Assembly: GCA_021780905.1 (NCBI GenBank)
Contig: JAJXXW010000044.1
Span: 1 to 64,000, forward strand
Source: a bacterium
GTDB lineage: Bacteria; Verrucomicrobiota; Verrucomicrobiia; Limisphaerales; UBA11358
DNA length: 64,000 nucleotides
Direction of reading: 5' to 3'
Within the stretch, counting starts at the first letter, position 1. The number at the start of each line of letters is the position of its first letter. Below are positions 54,527-62,865 of the stretch, one piece after another. The position numbers and the translations under genes were made by a program. The notes beneath the pieces were generated by a model. The model ran no database searches. It saw only the letters and a list, made by a program, of their open reading frames with translations, and was not told the DNA's origin.

Positions 54527-54693
54527 TTTTTTGGTAGAAACAGGGCGACGGCCTCGTTCAGTTGACACATTCCCGTCCTTGGTGCAGCCATAGCCAAAGG
54601 CAGTCAGCGGCTGAAAACCAGGAAACGCCGGCAGACAGCGCATCGCTTCATCACCTGGGTAAGACGGACTGGCGAGTATTTTACAGGCAAAAG

Positions 54694-55560
54694 TCATTTC
54701 AGGACGCTGGCGTGTTGCTGGAGCCATTTCAAATCCTCGTTGCCGCTGCCGGAGATGAACCGCAGGTGGTCGCCATCGCCGCCGCTGGAATAGTTCCAGG
54801 TGGGGTCGGGTGACGGGCCGGTCACGCGGGTGGTGTGGGCCAACTGCCAGGTCTGCGGGTTGGTCCAGCGATGCGACTCCGCATGGCCGTCGGCAAAGGT
54901 CACGTTGCCCAGGCGGTTGTGCTCGATGGAGGGCCGGTGGAAAAAGACAAATGAAACCATCGGCACTTCGAACGCCGGGAAGCAGACGCTGACCGGGGAG
55001 GTGTCAATGAAGGTGAACAGTTCCGTGGGATTGTGGGCGGCGATATCCGAACTTTTATGAAAATTGATGCTGGCCGGATTATTGTTGTTGATGCTGCCGT
55101 AGGTCCAGTTGCAATAGGAGTTCAAGGCATAGGTGCGGATGCGCGCTTGGAACGTGCCGTTGAGATTCAGGAAACTCGGGTCGGCCGGGCAGCGATAGCT
55201 GGCGGCGGTTTTGAGGGAGTCGGCGAAGAGGGCGTAATGCGGGTCGGTCAGGAGGCTTGGATTGCCAAAGGCGGGAAGGTCCGTGTGCTCGTCGCCGGCC
55301 ACCCAGGTGGGTTGGTTGGTGTTGATCCCGTAGCCGTTGGGAACCAGATGATCGGTATTGTCGCCGGAATAAAGCTGCCAGGCCAGCGAGAGCTGCCGGA
55401 GGTTGCCAAGGCATTGAATGCGGTAGGCCTGGGCCTTGGCGCGGGACAGCGCCGGCAGCAACAGCGCCGACAGAATGGCGATGATGGCCAGCACCACCAA
55501 GAGCTCAATGAGAGTGAACGCCGTGCGCGGCGGCGGACGATGTTTGGCCGGGGATGACAT
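54694..55560 (-). CDS. Prepilin-like secreted protein with H-X9-DG domain
   Basis: A 288-residue paralogue of the gene at 18922. The start at 55560 gives a basic leader ([13 protein letters not shown]) before [20 protein letters not shown], the type IV prepilin signal, although the residue before Phe is Ala rather than the usual Gly. The H-X9-DG signature is [12 protein letters not shown] near residue 228. The middle contains the conserved [15 protein letters not shown]. Such proteins are exported and probably form surface or pseudopilus structures; the role here is unknown. It stands alone on the minus strand in the accessory region. Confidence 0.87.
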   Translation of the reverse strand: MSSPAKHRPPPRTAFTLIELLVVLAIIAILSALLLPALSRAKAQAYRIQCLGNLRQLSLAWQLYSGDNTDHLVPNGYGINTNQPTWVAGDEHTDLPAFGNPSLLTDPHYALFADSLKTAASYRCPADPSFLNLNGTFQARIRTYALNSYCNWTYGSINNNNPASINFHKSSDIAAHNPTELFTFIDTSPVSVCFPAFEVPMVSFVFFHRPSIEHNRLGNVTFADGHAESHRWTNPQTWQLAHTTRVTGPSPDPTWNYSSGGDGDHLRFISGSGNEDLKWLQQHASVLK

Positions 55561-55731
55561 CGCAATTTCAGGGCAGTCTAACACCGGAACCGCCGCTGTC
55601 CAAGCCCGGAAATACGGCTAACCCTTGGCCGCAGATTTTGACCGATGAAATTCAGATGGAAATTCAGACCGACCCGGATCCCCCCCGATGATCACGGAAG
55701 CTGGCGGGGATAGCGTCCGCGCGATCCAAGG

Positions 55732-55953
55732 GGGCAGGCTTTCGAGCCTGCCGGTCAGGCGGCTTTCCAGCCGCCCGTTTCAACCCCGCCAACGCGGAAC
55801 TGGAAAGTTCCGCTCACCCGCAGACAGGAATGTCTGCGCGACACTCCATTGCGCTTGCTTCAATCCGCCGAACCGGTCATGAATTGTTCATGCCGCGTCC
55901 ATTTCTCAACGCAAAGCCGGATCGTCTGGTGTCCGGCTTTCATGCCCGCGGCA
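55732..55953. repeat. 222-bp direct repeat, copy A (REP hairpins plus RAYT 5' end)
   Basis: The first part holds four consecutive perfect hairpins with four-base loops: GGCAGGCT-TTCG-AGCCTGCC, GGCGGCT-TTCC-AGCCGCC, GCGGAACT-GGAA-AGTTCCGC and CAGACA-GGAA-TGTCTG. The last 64 bases are the start of the RAYT gene at 55890. A nearly identical copy lies at 56546-56768. The 170 bases between this copy and the prepilin gene start at 55560 show nothing recognisable. Confidence 0.9.
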
Positions 55954-56546
55954 CACTGCCGCATCTCAAACGGGAGGGCGGCACTTATTTTGTCACCTTC
56001 CGGTTGGCGGGGACGTTGCCCGGGCCGGTGCTGGTCCGGCTGAAGGCCGAGCGTGAAAACATCGTGCAGCAGGCGTTCGCAGCAAAACGACCGCTGACCT
56101 GGCATGAGCAGGAGGAATTGTTCCGGTGGTATTCGGCACGGGTGGACAAATATCTGGATGCCGGCCCCGGTGACTGCTGGTTGAGACAACCGGCCATCGC
56201 CCGGCTGGTGGCGGACGCCCTGGTTTTCCATCAGGGCAGCCGCTTTGAACTGCAAGCCTGGTGCGTGATGCCCAACCATGTTCATGCCGTGTTGCGACCG
56301 CAGCCGGATTGGACATTGTCGCGGGTTCTGAAAGGCTGGAAAGGGTTCACCGGCAAAAAAGCAAACGCGCTGTTGCAACGAACCGGGAAACCGTTCTGGC
56401 AGGCGGAGTCGTTTGACCATCTGATCCGGGATGAAACCGATTGGCACCGCTGCTGTCGTTATACGGTCATGAATCCGGTTGACGCCGGCTTTTGCCGTTG
56501 TCCGGAAGATTGGGAATGGAGCAGCGCTCACCGCCCGGTGAAGTAG
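55890..56546 (+). CDS. REP-associated tyrosine transposase (RAYT), second type
   Basis: A 218-residue RAYT. The start at 55890 (PRPFLNAKPDRLVSGFHARG) lies in the repeated segment; an ATG 20 codons upstream would run through a hairpin. YFVTFRLAGTLPG near 33-45 is the family start, the HUH motif is WCVMPNHVHAVL with His130 and His132, and the catalytic Tyr191 lies in CCRYTVMNPVDAG. TGKPFWQAESFDHLIRD is also typical. It differs from the RAYT at 51146 in length and sequence and is flanked by a different REP family, so it is an independent system. The TAG stop belongs to the GTAG foot of the next REP. Confidence 0.93.
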   Translation: MPRPFLNAKPDRLVSGFHARGTLPHLKREGGTYFVTFRLAGTLPGPVLVRLKAERENIVQQAFAAKRPLTWHEQEELFRWYSARVDKYLDAGPGDCWLRQPAIARLVADALVFHQGSRFELQAWCVMPNHVHAVLRPQPDWTLSRVLKGWKGFTGKKANALLQRTGKPFWQAESFDHLIRDETDWHRCCRYTVMNPVDAGFCRCPEDWEWSSAHRPVK

Positions 56547-56768
56547 GGCAGGCTTTCGAGCCTGCCGGTCGGGCGGCTTTCCAGCCGCCCGTTCCAACCC
56601 CCGCCAACGCGGAACTGGAAAGTTCCGCTCCCCCGCAGACAGGAATGTCTGCGCGACACTCCATTGCGCTTGCTTCAATCCGCCGAACCCGTCATCAATG
56701 ATTCATGCCGCGTCCATTTCTCAACGCAAAGCCGGATCGTCTGGTGTCCGGCTTTCATGCCCGCGGCA
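56546..56768. repeat. 222-bp direct repeat, copy B
   Basis: Matches copy A (55732-55953) at almost every base, with the same four hairpins in the same order. Its first hairpin has a GTAG foot overlapping the RAYT stop codon. Its last 64 bases repeat the RAYT start. Together with copy A it brackets one full RAYT gene, as after a tandem duplication that lost most of the second gene. Confidence 0.9.
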
Positions 56769-56836
56769 GCCGAGCTTTGCCGCCGGCCAGGCTGCTGCGC
56801 GGGGAATTTTGGCGTGCCGGACATCCGCCCGGATGA
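56705..56836 (+). pseudogene. 5' remnant of a second RAYT copy
   Basis: An ATG at 56705 starts the same 21 codons as the intact RAYT (PRPFLNAKPDRLVSGFHARG). It then runs into unrelated sequence and stops at 56836. No HUH or Tyr motif is present. The remaining 69 bases to the gene at 56906 are simple intergenic DNA. Confidence 0.7.
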
Positions 56837-56905
56837 ATCCTGAAATTTCCCTTGCAACTTTGACCGGGGGCTGGTGTTTTTCTTGGCATCCGGTATATTG
56901 AATTC

Positions 56906-57700
56906 ATGAATTGGCGGCGCACCATTTGCTTTGGGCTGTTCACGGCCGGCTGGCTGGCCGGGCCGCCGCTGTTCGCGGCCGCCGCACCCGGCGAAATGCC
57001 CTACACGCCCATCGTCGAGCGCAACGTCTTCGGGTTGGTGCCCATTCCTGTCGCCCCGCCGCCGGTGGATCCGGCGTCGCTGGTGCCGCCGCCCAAGATC
57101 ACGCCCACCGGCATCATGACGTTGTTTGGCAAGTTGCAGGTGTTGTTCAAGGTGGCGGGCGTGACCAAGCCCGGCCAGCCGCCCAAGGACGAATCCTATG
57201 TGATGTGTGTCGGCGACCGGCAGGACGATATTGAGGTGCAAAAGGTTGACGAGAAGGCCGCCGTGATCACGTTCAACAATCACGGCGTGGTGCAGGAACT
57301 GCCCTTGGTGGCGGCCACGACCGCCAGCAGCACCCCGGCACCCACCGGCCGGGTGCCGATGCCGCGCCTGCCCCTGCCGGCGGCCGCTCCCGCCGATGGC
57401 GGTGCTGTCCCCGTTGATTTTGGCACCCGGTTGAGCCGCGGCCAGAAAGTGACGACCGGCGGCAATCCCGATGCCGGCAATACGCCGGGATTTGGCGGGG
57501 CGGCCTCGACAACCAGCAGCGATCAACCCCAAGCTCCGATGTCTGTCGAACAGCAGGTCCTCATGATTGAAGCCCAACGGCTCAAAGCCATTCAGGAGGG
57601 CGACCCCATTGCAACCATACTTCCGCCCACCGAACTCACCTCGCAGGTCACGGGCAATCCGGCTGATGGAATACCAACAGACCCGGCACCGCCACCGTAA
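56906..57700 (+). CDS. Exported Pro/Ala-rich protein, GspC-like
   Basis: A 264-residue protein with a signal peptide (TICFGLFTAGWLAGPPLFAAA). Residues 30-130 read YTPIVERNVFGLVPI, ITPTGIMTLFGKLQVLFKV and then YVMCVGDRQDDIEVQKVDEK and ITFNNHGVVQELPL. This pattern (RNVFGL, then a small beta domain with GDR..D.I.V...D) is like the homology region of GspC and PilP, parts of type II secretion or pilus machines. The C-terminal half is low-complexity Pro/Ala/Gly. It has no secretion genes as neighbours, so the role is uncertain. The gene starts 70 bases after the RAYT remnant. Confidence 0.65.
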   Translation: MNWRRTICFGLFTAGWLAGPPLFAAAAPGEMPYTPIVERNVFGLVPIPVAPPPVDPASLVPPPKITPTGIMTLFGKLQVLFKVAGVTKPGQPPKDESYVMCVGDRQDDIEVQKVDEKAAVITFNNHGVVQELPLVAATTASSTPAPTGRVPMPRLPLPAAAPADGGAVPVDFGTRLSRGQKVTTGGNPDAGNTPGFGGAASTTSSDQPQAPMSVEQQVLMIEAQRLKAIQEGDPIATILPPTELTSQVTGNPADGIPTDPAPPP

Positions 57701-57797
57701 CGTCGCCGGCAATTTAATCAGTCATAAACCGGCTCATGGGTGATTTTTGTCTGGACTTTTGGGCGCAAAAGAGGATTGATGGACTCACATACCAGTC

Positions 57798-58571
57798 ATG
57801 AAAACGGCCGGTCGCTTTTCAGTCCGAGGCTATGGTTGGCAAAGGGATTTGCCGGATCAGCGGGATCATTGTTACGCCGCCCCGGCCCTGGGGCTGGCAC
57901 CGCTGCCGGCGAAAGTGGATTTGCGGCCGCATTGCCCGCCGGTGTATGACCAGGGAGAGCTCGGCAGTTGCACGGCCAACGCCATTGCCGCCGCCATCCA
58001 GTTTGACCGGCGCAAGCAGCAGCTTTCCGATTTTGTCCCGTCGCGGCTGTTCATTTATTACAACGAGCGGGTGATGGAACATTCGGTGGCGGCGGACAGC
58101 GGGGCGCAAATCCGCGACGGCATCAAGAGCGTGGCCCGGCAGGGCGATTGCCCGGAAGTGGAATGGCCTTATGTCATTTCAAAATTCAAAACCAAACCGG
58201 TGGCGGCGTGCTACGCGGATGCCTTGAAATACAAGGTGGTTTCCTACCAGCGCTTGACGCAGTCGCTGGGGCCGTTGAAAAGCTGCCTGGCGGCGGGCTG
58301 GCCGGTGGTGTTCGGCTTCACGGTGTATGAAAGTTTCGAGAGCGTGGCGGTGGCCCGGACCGGCCATGCCGGTTTGCCGGGGGCCGGCGAATCCGTGGTC
58401 GGCGGCCACGCGGTCGTCGGCGTGGGTTACGACGATGTGAAACAGTGGTTTCTGGTGCGCAATTCGTGGGGCGCGGGCTGGGGCCTGAAAGGCTATTTCA
58501 CCCTGCCTTACGCGTATGTGACCGAGGCCAGTCTGGCCAGTGATTTCTGGACAATTCGGGTGGTGCAATAG
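57798..58571 (+). CDS. Papain-like C1 cysteine peptidase without signal or propeptide
   Basis: A 257-residue papain-fold peptidase. Residues 30-65 read VDLRPHCPPVYDQGELGSCT with the oxyanion Gln and catalytic Cys. The His lies in VVGGHAVVGVGYDD and the Asn in WFLVRNSWGAGWGLKGYF, completing the triad. The start at 57798 gives no signal peptide and only about 38 residues before the mature domain, so there is no inhibitory propeptide. A cytosolic or non-classically exported role is possible. The HU-like gene follows 28 bases later. Substrate unknown. Confidence 0.88.
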   Translation: MKTAGRFSVRGYGWQRDLPDQRDHCYAAPALGLAPLPAKVDLRPHCPPVYDQGELGSCTANAIAAAIQFDRRKQQLSDFVPSRLFIYYNERVMEHSVAADSGAQIRDGIKSVARQGDCPEVEWPYVISKFKTKPVAACYADALKYKVVSYQRLTQSLGPLKSCLAAGWPVVFGFTVYESFESVAVARTGHAGLPGAGESVVGGHAVVGVGYDDVKQWFLVRNSWGAGWGLKGYFTLPYAYVTEASLASDFWTIRVVQ

Positions 58572-58599
58572 AAAATGAAAACCGTCAGCGCGCAAAATT

Positions 58600-58899
58600 A
58601 TGACTCTAACCAAACGTGATCTCGTCATCCGCATCAGTGAAGAAACCGGGCTGATCCAGACCCAGGTGTTTGAGGTGGTGCAAAAAACCCTGAACTACAT
58701 CACCGAGGCGCTCGCGAAGGGCGACAAGGTGGAACTGCGCAACTTCGGCGTGTTCGACGTGAAGATCCGCAAGGCGCGCGTCGGCCGCAACCCGAACAAG
58801 CCGGAAACGGACGTGCCGATTCCCGTCCGCGCCATGGTGAAATTCAAGGCCGGCAAGGAAATGCGCGCCGAGGTGCTGAAGCTGACGCCGAAAACGTAA
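58600..58899 (+). CDS. HU/IHF-family DNA-binding protein
   Basis: A 99-residue HU-family histone-like protein. The N-terminal LTKRDLVIRISEETGLIQTQ helical part leads to VELRNFGVFDVKIRKARVGR and NPNKPETDVPIPVRAMVKFK, the DNA-bending arm and core of the family. The NPNKPE text at the arm is the expected position for the intercalating proline. HU or IHF-like function in nucleoid compaction is expected; which one cannot be told. Confidence 0.93.
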   Translation: MTLTKRDLVIRISEETGLIQTQVFEVVQKTLNYITEALAKGDKVELRNFGVFDVKIRKARVGRNPNKPETDVPIPVRAMVKFKAGKEMRAEVLKLTPKT

Positions 58900-58904
58900 A
58901 TACA

Positions 58905-58970
58905 GATTAACCACGGAATACACAAAACACCCGAAAGCGAAAAGGTGTGTTTCGTGGTGGAAATGGCCGT
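58905..58970. repeat. Imperfect inverted repeat between HU and hisS
   Basis: AACCACGGAATACACAAAACACCC on one side is answered by GGTGTGTTTCGTGGTGG on the other around CGAAAGCGAAAA. It resembles the CCACAGATG-type intergenic repeat between prfC and the ABC-F gene in layout. No T-run follows. Confidence 0.4.
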
Positions 58971-59017
58971 CCTGCCTTCCTGCTTTCCTAATTCGTTTTC
59001 TTTCCTAGAATACGGGC

Positions 59018-60256
59018 ATGGAACGACTGCCTGGATTCCGCGATTTTTATCCCGAACCGCTGCCGCACACCGACGTGTGGAGTGCGGACGCGCGCCAATA
59101 TATTTTCGACCAGTGGCGCACCATCGCCAAACGCTACGGCTTTCGCGAATATGACGGTCCGCCGCTGGAACCACTGGAACTGTTCACCACCAAATCCGGC
59201 GAGGAAATCGTCGGGCAGCTCTATAATTTCACCGACAAGGGCGAACGCGCCATCGCGCTGCGCCCGGAGATGACGCCGACGCTGGCGCGCATGGTCGCCG
59301 CGCACGAGCGCAATTACAAAAAGCCCATCAAGTGGTTTGCCATTCCGCAGCTCTTCCGCTATGAGCGCCAGCAGAAAGGGCGGCTGCGCGAGCATTTTCA
59401 GTTCAACGCCGATTTGATTGGCGAAACCGATCCGGCGGCGGACGCGGAACTGATCGCGCTGCTGATTGACACGCTGCGCGCGTTCGGCCTGACGGCGGAG
59501 GATTTCGTCATCCGCTTGAGCAGCCGCAACGCCTGGCAGGAATTTTTTAAGCGCGGCGGCGGCGACCACGCGCACGAATACGCATTTTTCCAGATCATTG
59601 ACAAGCTGGAGCGTTCGTCGGCGGACGAATCGGAAAAGAAACTGGCGGCGCTGAATTTTTCGCTGGCGAAGGTGAATGAATTCATCGCCGCCGGCCAGCC
59701 GACCGCGGAACTGGAGACGATCCTGAAAAATCTCGCCGCGCGCGGGCTGAAGGATTTTGTGAGGATTGATTACCAGGTCATCCGCGGCCTGGCGTATTAC
59801 ACCGGCGTGGTCTTTGAGGCCTTTGACCGCAAGGGCGAGTTCCGCGCCATCGCCGGCGGCGGCCGCTACGACAACCTGGTGAAACTGATCAGCGGCGACA
59901 AGGTCAGCCTGCCGGCGCTCGGCTTCGGCATGGGCGACGTGGTGCTGCTGGAATTGCTCAAGGCGCGCGGCCGGCTGCCGAAATTCGATTCGCACATGGA
60001 CGTGTTTGTGCTGATCGAAGACGAGGCGCTGCGGCCGGTTTCATTGAAGCTCGTCCACGAGCTGCGCGCGGCCGGCTATGCGGTCGAATATCCGCTCACG
60101 CCGACGAAACCGGACAAGCAGTTCAAGCGCGCGCAGGAATTGAAGGTGGCCCACACCGCGCGGCTGGAAAACGACGCCTACGTCCGCATCCGCAATGCCA
60201 GGACGCGCGATGAAATCGTCACCGGCCTGGCCGGCGCGGCGAACCATCTGGGCTGA
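59018..60256 (+). CDS. hisS: Histidine--tRNA ligase
   Basis: A 412-residue class II histidyl-tRNA synthetase. Motif 1 lies near residues 20-60. ALRPEMTPTLARMVA near 83 and the motif 2 region LFRYERQQKGRLREHFQFNA near 112-131 are clear. The HisA loop is GLAYYTGVVFEAF near 257 and motif 3 contains GGGRYDNLVKLI near 285. The C-terminal anticodon-binding domain spans about 325-412 and ends with DEIVTGL. HisZ is unlikely because all synthetase motifs are present and the anticodon domain is kept. Confidence 0.94.
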   Translation: MERLPGFRDFYPEPLPHTDVWSADARQYIFDQWRTIAKRYGFREYDGPPLEPLELFTTKSGEEIVGQLYNFTDKGERAIALRPEMTPTLARMVAAHERNYKKPIKWFAIPQLFRYERQQKGRLREHFQFNADLIGETDPAADAELIALLIDTLRAFGLTAEDFVIRLSSRNAWQEFFKRGGGDHAHEYAFFQIIDKLERSSADESEKKLAALNFSLAKVNEFIAAGQPTAELETILKNLAARGLKDFVRIDYQVIRGLAYYTGVVFEAFDRKGEFRAIAGGGRYDNLVKLISGDKVSLPALGFGMGDVVLLELLKARGRLPKFDSHMDVFVLIEDEALRPVSLKLVHELRAAGYAVEYPLTPTKPDKQFKRAQELKVAHTARLENDAYVRIRNARTRDEIVTGLAGAANHLG

Positions 60257-60454
60257 ACGGCGAAGCACTTCAACGCCAAAACGCCAGGGCGCGAAGGTTG
60301 CGAGCCGTTGTTTTTAGATTTCAGATTTTCGGTTTCACCTTTGTGACTTTGTGCTTGGTTGTTCAAACCACTCCGGTTTTCCCCCTTTTGCGCTTTCTGC
60401 GCATTTTTGCGACCAAGGTTTTCGCTTGCCGCCCACCGCTTTTCCTTTGGCGAC

Positions 60455-60497
60455 TTATTCACCGCCGCCGGTTTGGCCCTGGTTGGGCGGTGAATAA
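60455..60497 (+). terminator. Strong hairpin downstream of hisS
   Basis: TTATTCACCGCC at 60455-60466 and GGCGGTGAATAA at 60486-60497 pair perfectly over 12 bases, followed by TTTATT. It lies 200 bases after hisS. The intervening stretch shows no gene, only simple T- and C-rich DNA. Confidence 0.55.
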
Positions 60498-60719
60498 TTT
60501 ATTGGCGGCCGTGCCGGAAGCCTTGACCTTGCAAAAAAATCTACGTTGTTCGCTGATTCTTCACCGCCGGATTCTGGTGGATAACCGGTGCATATCAATT
60601 GGTGGGCAGAAATGAAATCTCTGCTAGAGTGTTTCCAGTTCATTGAAAGAACGAAGCGGGCAATGGCGAGTAAAATTGAGGTTGTTCGTTTCAGGATAAT
60701 CCCAGGCGACTGGGGAAAA

Positions 60720-61498
60720 GTCGGGTCAGGCTGGTTGACCCGGCTCCTCGGAACCGGAGCGCAAGTTCCGGCGAGGCAGAATTCACCAGTTCCTCTGGCA
60801 TGGTCGCACATGCCAAATGCGAATGAGGGACTTGGCAGCGAGAAGCGATGAGAAGCCGCTTCGAGTTGAGTCAAGTAGCCCGGAGAAGTTTCGGTTCCGG
60901 GCGAATCGCAGTCACCCAGAGGGTGAACAGTTGCTACTGTGCATCAGCACGGTGCGGACGGCTCTGGCGGGTTTGCATAAAATTGAAACCGCCCAAAGAA
61001 AAACGCCGAAAGGCGGACAAAAGGAGCGCCCGCATCGGGAAGAACACGGGAACTCGGCAGGTTCCGTGAAAAACTTCCAAGGCCGGCGATGTTAAAAACG
61101 ACACCGCTGGACTGTGAGATAAAAGGCAGCTTGAGAGAGCAGAGGCGAGACCCGTGGTTCGGGGCGAACGCACCGCCAAAAGCGGTGGCTGACCCGGAAC
61201 CAGTGGTCAAGACGCGAATGAGATTCGCAGGCGTGTCTTGACCTGGTTGGCAGGCCGGTGGCGCAACCACCAGCCGAAGCGAGCTGAAAAGCCTCACTCG
61301 AAATCCGCGCGCTGCAAAGCGCCGGACGGCCCTGCTACGAGGCCGATAACTCCGCTTGCCGTGGAGAATGGCGTCGGGAAGCCGGCAGCCTCCGCGAGGA
61401 GAGCGCCCAATGCCGGTTCGGGAAAGAGCGCATGGCGAACGCCCATCCCCCATTTGTCCCGGTTCGACCGCAAGGTAGGACCGGGACTTATTGTTTTC
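60720..61498 (+). ncRNA. Candidate long structured RNA upstream of cysK
   Basis: No convincing protein frame covers this 0.78 kb, yet it is packed with perfect short hairpins: 60723-60741, 60746-60776, 60797-60814, 60842-60862, a three-way-junction-like block closed by GTAGC/GCTAC (60875-60937), 60939-60950, CGCC-GAAA-GGCG (61004-61015), a two-stage stem GGTCAAGAC/GTCTTGACC enclosing GCGAAT/ATTCGC (61205-61243) and GGTGG/CCACC (61257-61271). The last, GTCCCGGT/ACCGGGAC with an inner ACC-GCAA-GGT (61456-61487), is followed by TTATTGTTTTC and could be a terminator. The motifs of RNase P RNA, tmRNA and SRP RNA were not found. Strand and ends are inferred. Confidence 0.4.
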
Positions 61499-61643
61499 AA
61501 AATCGTCCTCATTCTGATCATCGCAAGCGAGAATCCAACTCAAGGACAAGGCGAGAACGAGGAGGGAAGAAAAAAATCCGCTTGCACTGGTGCCAGTCTC
61601 GTCACAATCTTGGCTTACTAAAACAATTAACCACTTATTATAT

Positions 61644-62627
61644 ATGGGACGCATTTACAACAACATCGTCGAGACCGTCGGCCGCACGCCGCTGGTCAAA
61701 CTGAACAAAGTCACCGCCGGCGTGGACGCCACCATCCTGCTCAAGTGCGAATTCTTCAATCCGCTGGGCAGCGTCAAGGATCGCATCGGCATGGCGATGA
61801 TCGCGGACGCCGAGCAGCGCGGCATTCTCAAAAAAGACACCGTCATCATCGAGCCGACCTCCGGCAACACCGGCATCGCGCTCGCGTTCGTCGCGGCGGC
61901 CAAAGGCTACAAGCTCATTCTCACCATGCCCGAAACGATGTCGCTCGAACGTCGCACCTTGCTGGCGATGCTCGGCGCGAAGTTGGTTTTGACGCCCGGC
62001 GCGGAAGGCATGAAAGGCGCGATTGCCCGTGCCGAAGCGCTGGCGAAAGAAACGCCGAATTCATGGATTCCGCAGCAGTTTGAAAACGGCGCGAATCCGG
62101 CGATTCATTCCAAGACCACGGCGGTTGAACTTTGGGAAGACACGGACGGCAAGATTGATATTTTGATATCCGCCGTCGGCACGGGCGGCACCATCACCGG
62201 CGTCGCGGAATTCATCAAGCCGAAGAAGCCGTCGTTTCAGGCCATCGCCGTGGAGCCGAAAGATTCCCCGGTGATTTCGCAGACGCTCGCCGGCCAGCCG
62301 GTCAAACCCGGTCCGCACAAGATCCAAGGCACCGGCGCCGGTTTCGTCCCGAAAAATTTGCATTTGAAGGACAGCGCGGGCCATCCGCAGATTGTCGAAT
62401 GCGTTCAAGTGACCAATGACGACGCGTTTGCGATGGCCCGGCGGCTCGCGAAGGAAGAAGGCATTCTCGTCGGCATCTCGACCGGCGCGAACGTCATCGC
62501 CGCCATCGAAGTGGCCAAACGCCCGGAAAACAAGGGTAAAATCATCGTGACGATTGCCTGCTCGACCGGCGAACGCTACTTGAGCACCGCGCTGGCGGCC
62601 GAAGCCCGGGCGGAAGTGGGCGGCTGA
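61644..62627 (+). CDS. cysK: Cysteine synthase A (O-acetylserine sulfhydrylase)
   Basis: A 327-residue PLP enzyme that makes cysteine from O-acetylserine and sulfide. The start at 61644 matches the family ([19 protein letters not shown]). The PLP lysine is Lys45 in [14 protein letters not shown]. The substrate loop [12 protein letters not shown] is near 72, the phosphate loop [14 protein letters not shown] near 180 and the late [12 protein letters not shown] near 268. Eighteen open codons upstream belong to the leader. The gene is preceded by the hairpin-rich stretch and followed by rho. Confidence 0.96.
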   Translation: MGRIYNNIVETVGRTPLVKLNKVTAGVDATILLKCEFFNPLGSVKDRIGMAMIADAEQRGILKKDTVIIEPTSGNTGIALAFVAAAKGYKLILTMPETMSLERRTLLAMLGAKLVLTPGAEGMKGAIARAEALAKETPNSWIPQQFENGANPAIHSKTTAVELWEDTDGKIDILISAVGTGGTITGVAEFIKPKKPSFQAIAVEPKDSPVISQTLAGQPVKPGPHKIQGTGAGFVPKNLHLKDSAGHPQIVECVQVTNDDAFAMARRLAKEEGILVGISTGANVIAAIEVAKRPENKGKIIVTIACSTGERYLSTALAAEARAEVGG

Positions 62628-62762
62628 TTTGGGCAATCCGCCGAGGACGCAGGTTTACCGCAGATTACGCCTCTGTGTGAACCAAACGGTGTTCCTCGGC
62701 GAAATCGGCGGATAAAAATACTTGTTGCATTTCGTGCCATTTGCCCGTAAATAAAGGACTGT

Positions 62763-62849
62763 CGAAGGTTCAAGTGGGCGGCTTCTGTGCCGCTGACGTT
62801 TTCCAAAGTTCACTTTTCCAGCAATTTTTCGGAAGGGTTTCAACCTTCG
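62763..62849 (+). promoter_or_regulatory. Possible long-range stem in the rho leader
   Basis: CGAAGGTT at 62763-62770 is the exact reverse complement of AACCTTCG at 62842-62849, which ends 16 bases before the rho start. Rho genes are often autoregulated through their leaders. The function is inference from position alone. Confidence 0.3.
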
Positions 62850-62865
62850 GCCACAGCACATCTTT

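Noticed and set aside
60720-61498. RNase P RNA, tmRNA, SRP RNA or an ORF-less group II intron
   Set aside because: The GAGGAAAGTCC core, the tmRNA 3' end, the SRP GGAAGCAGC-type loop and a domain V hairpin were looked for by eye and not found.
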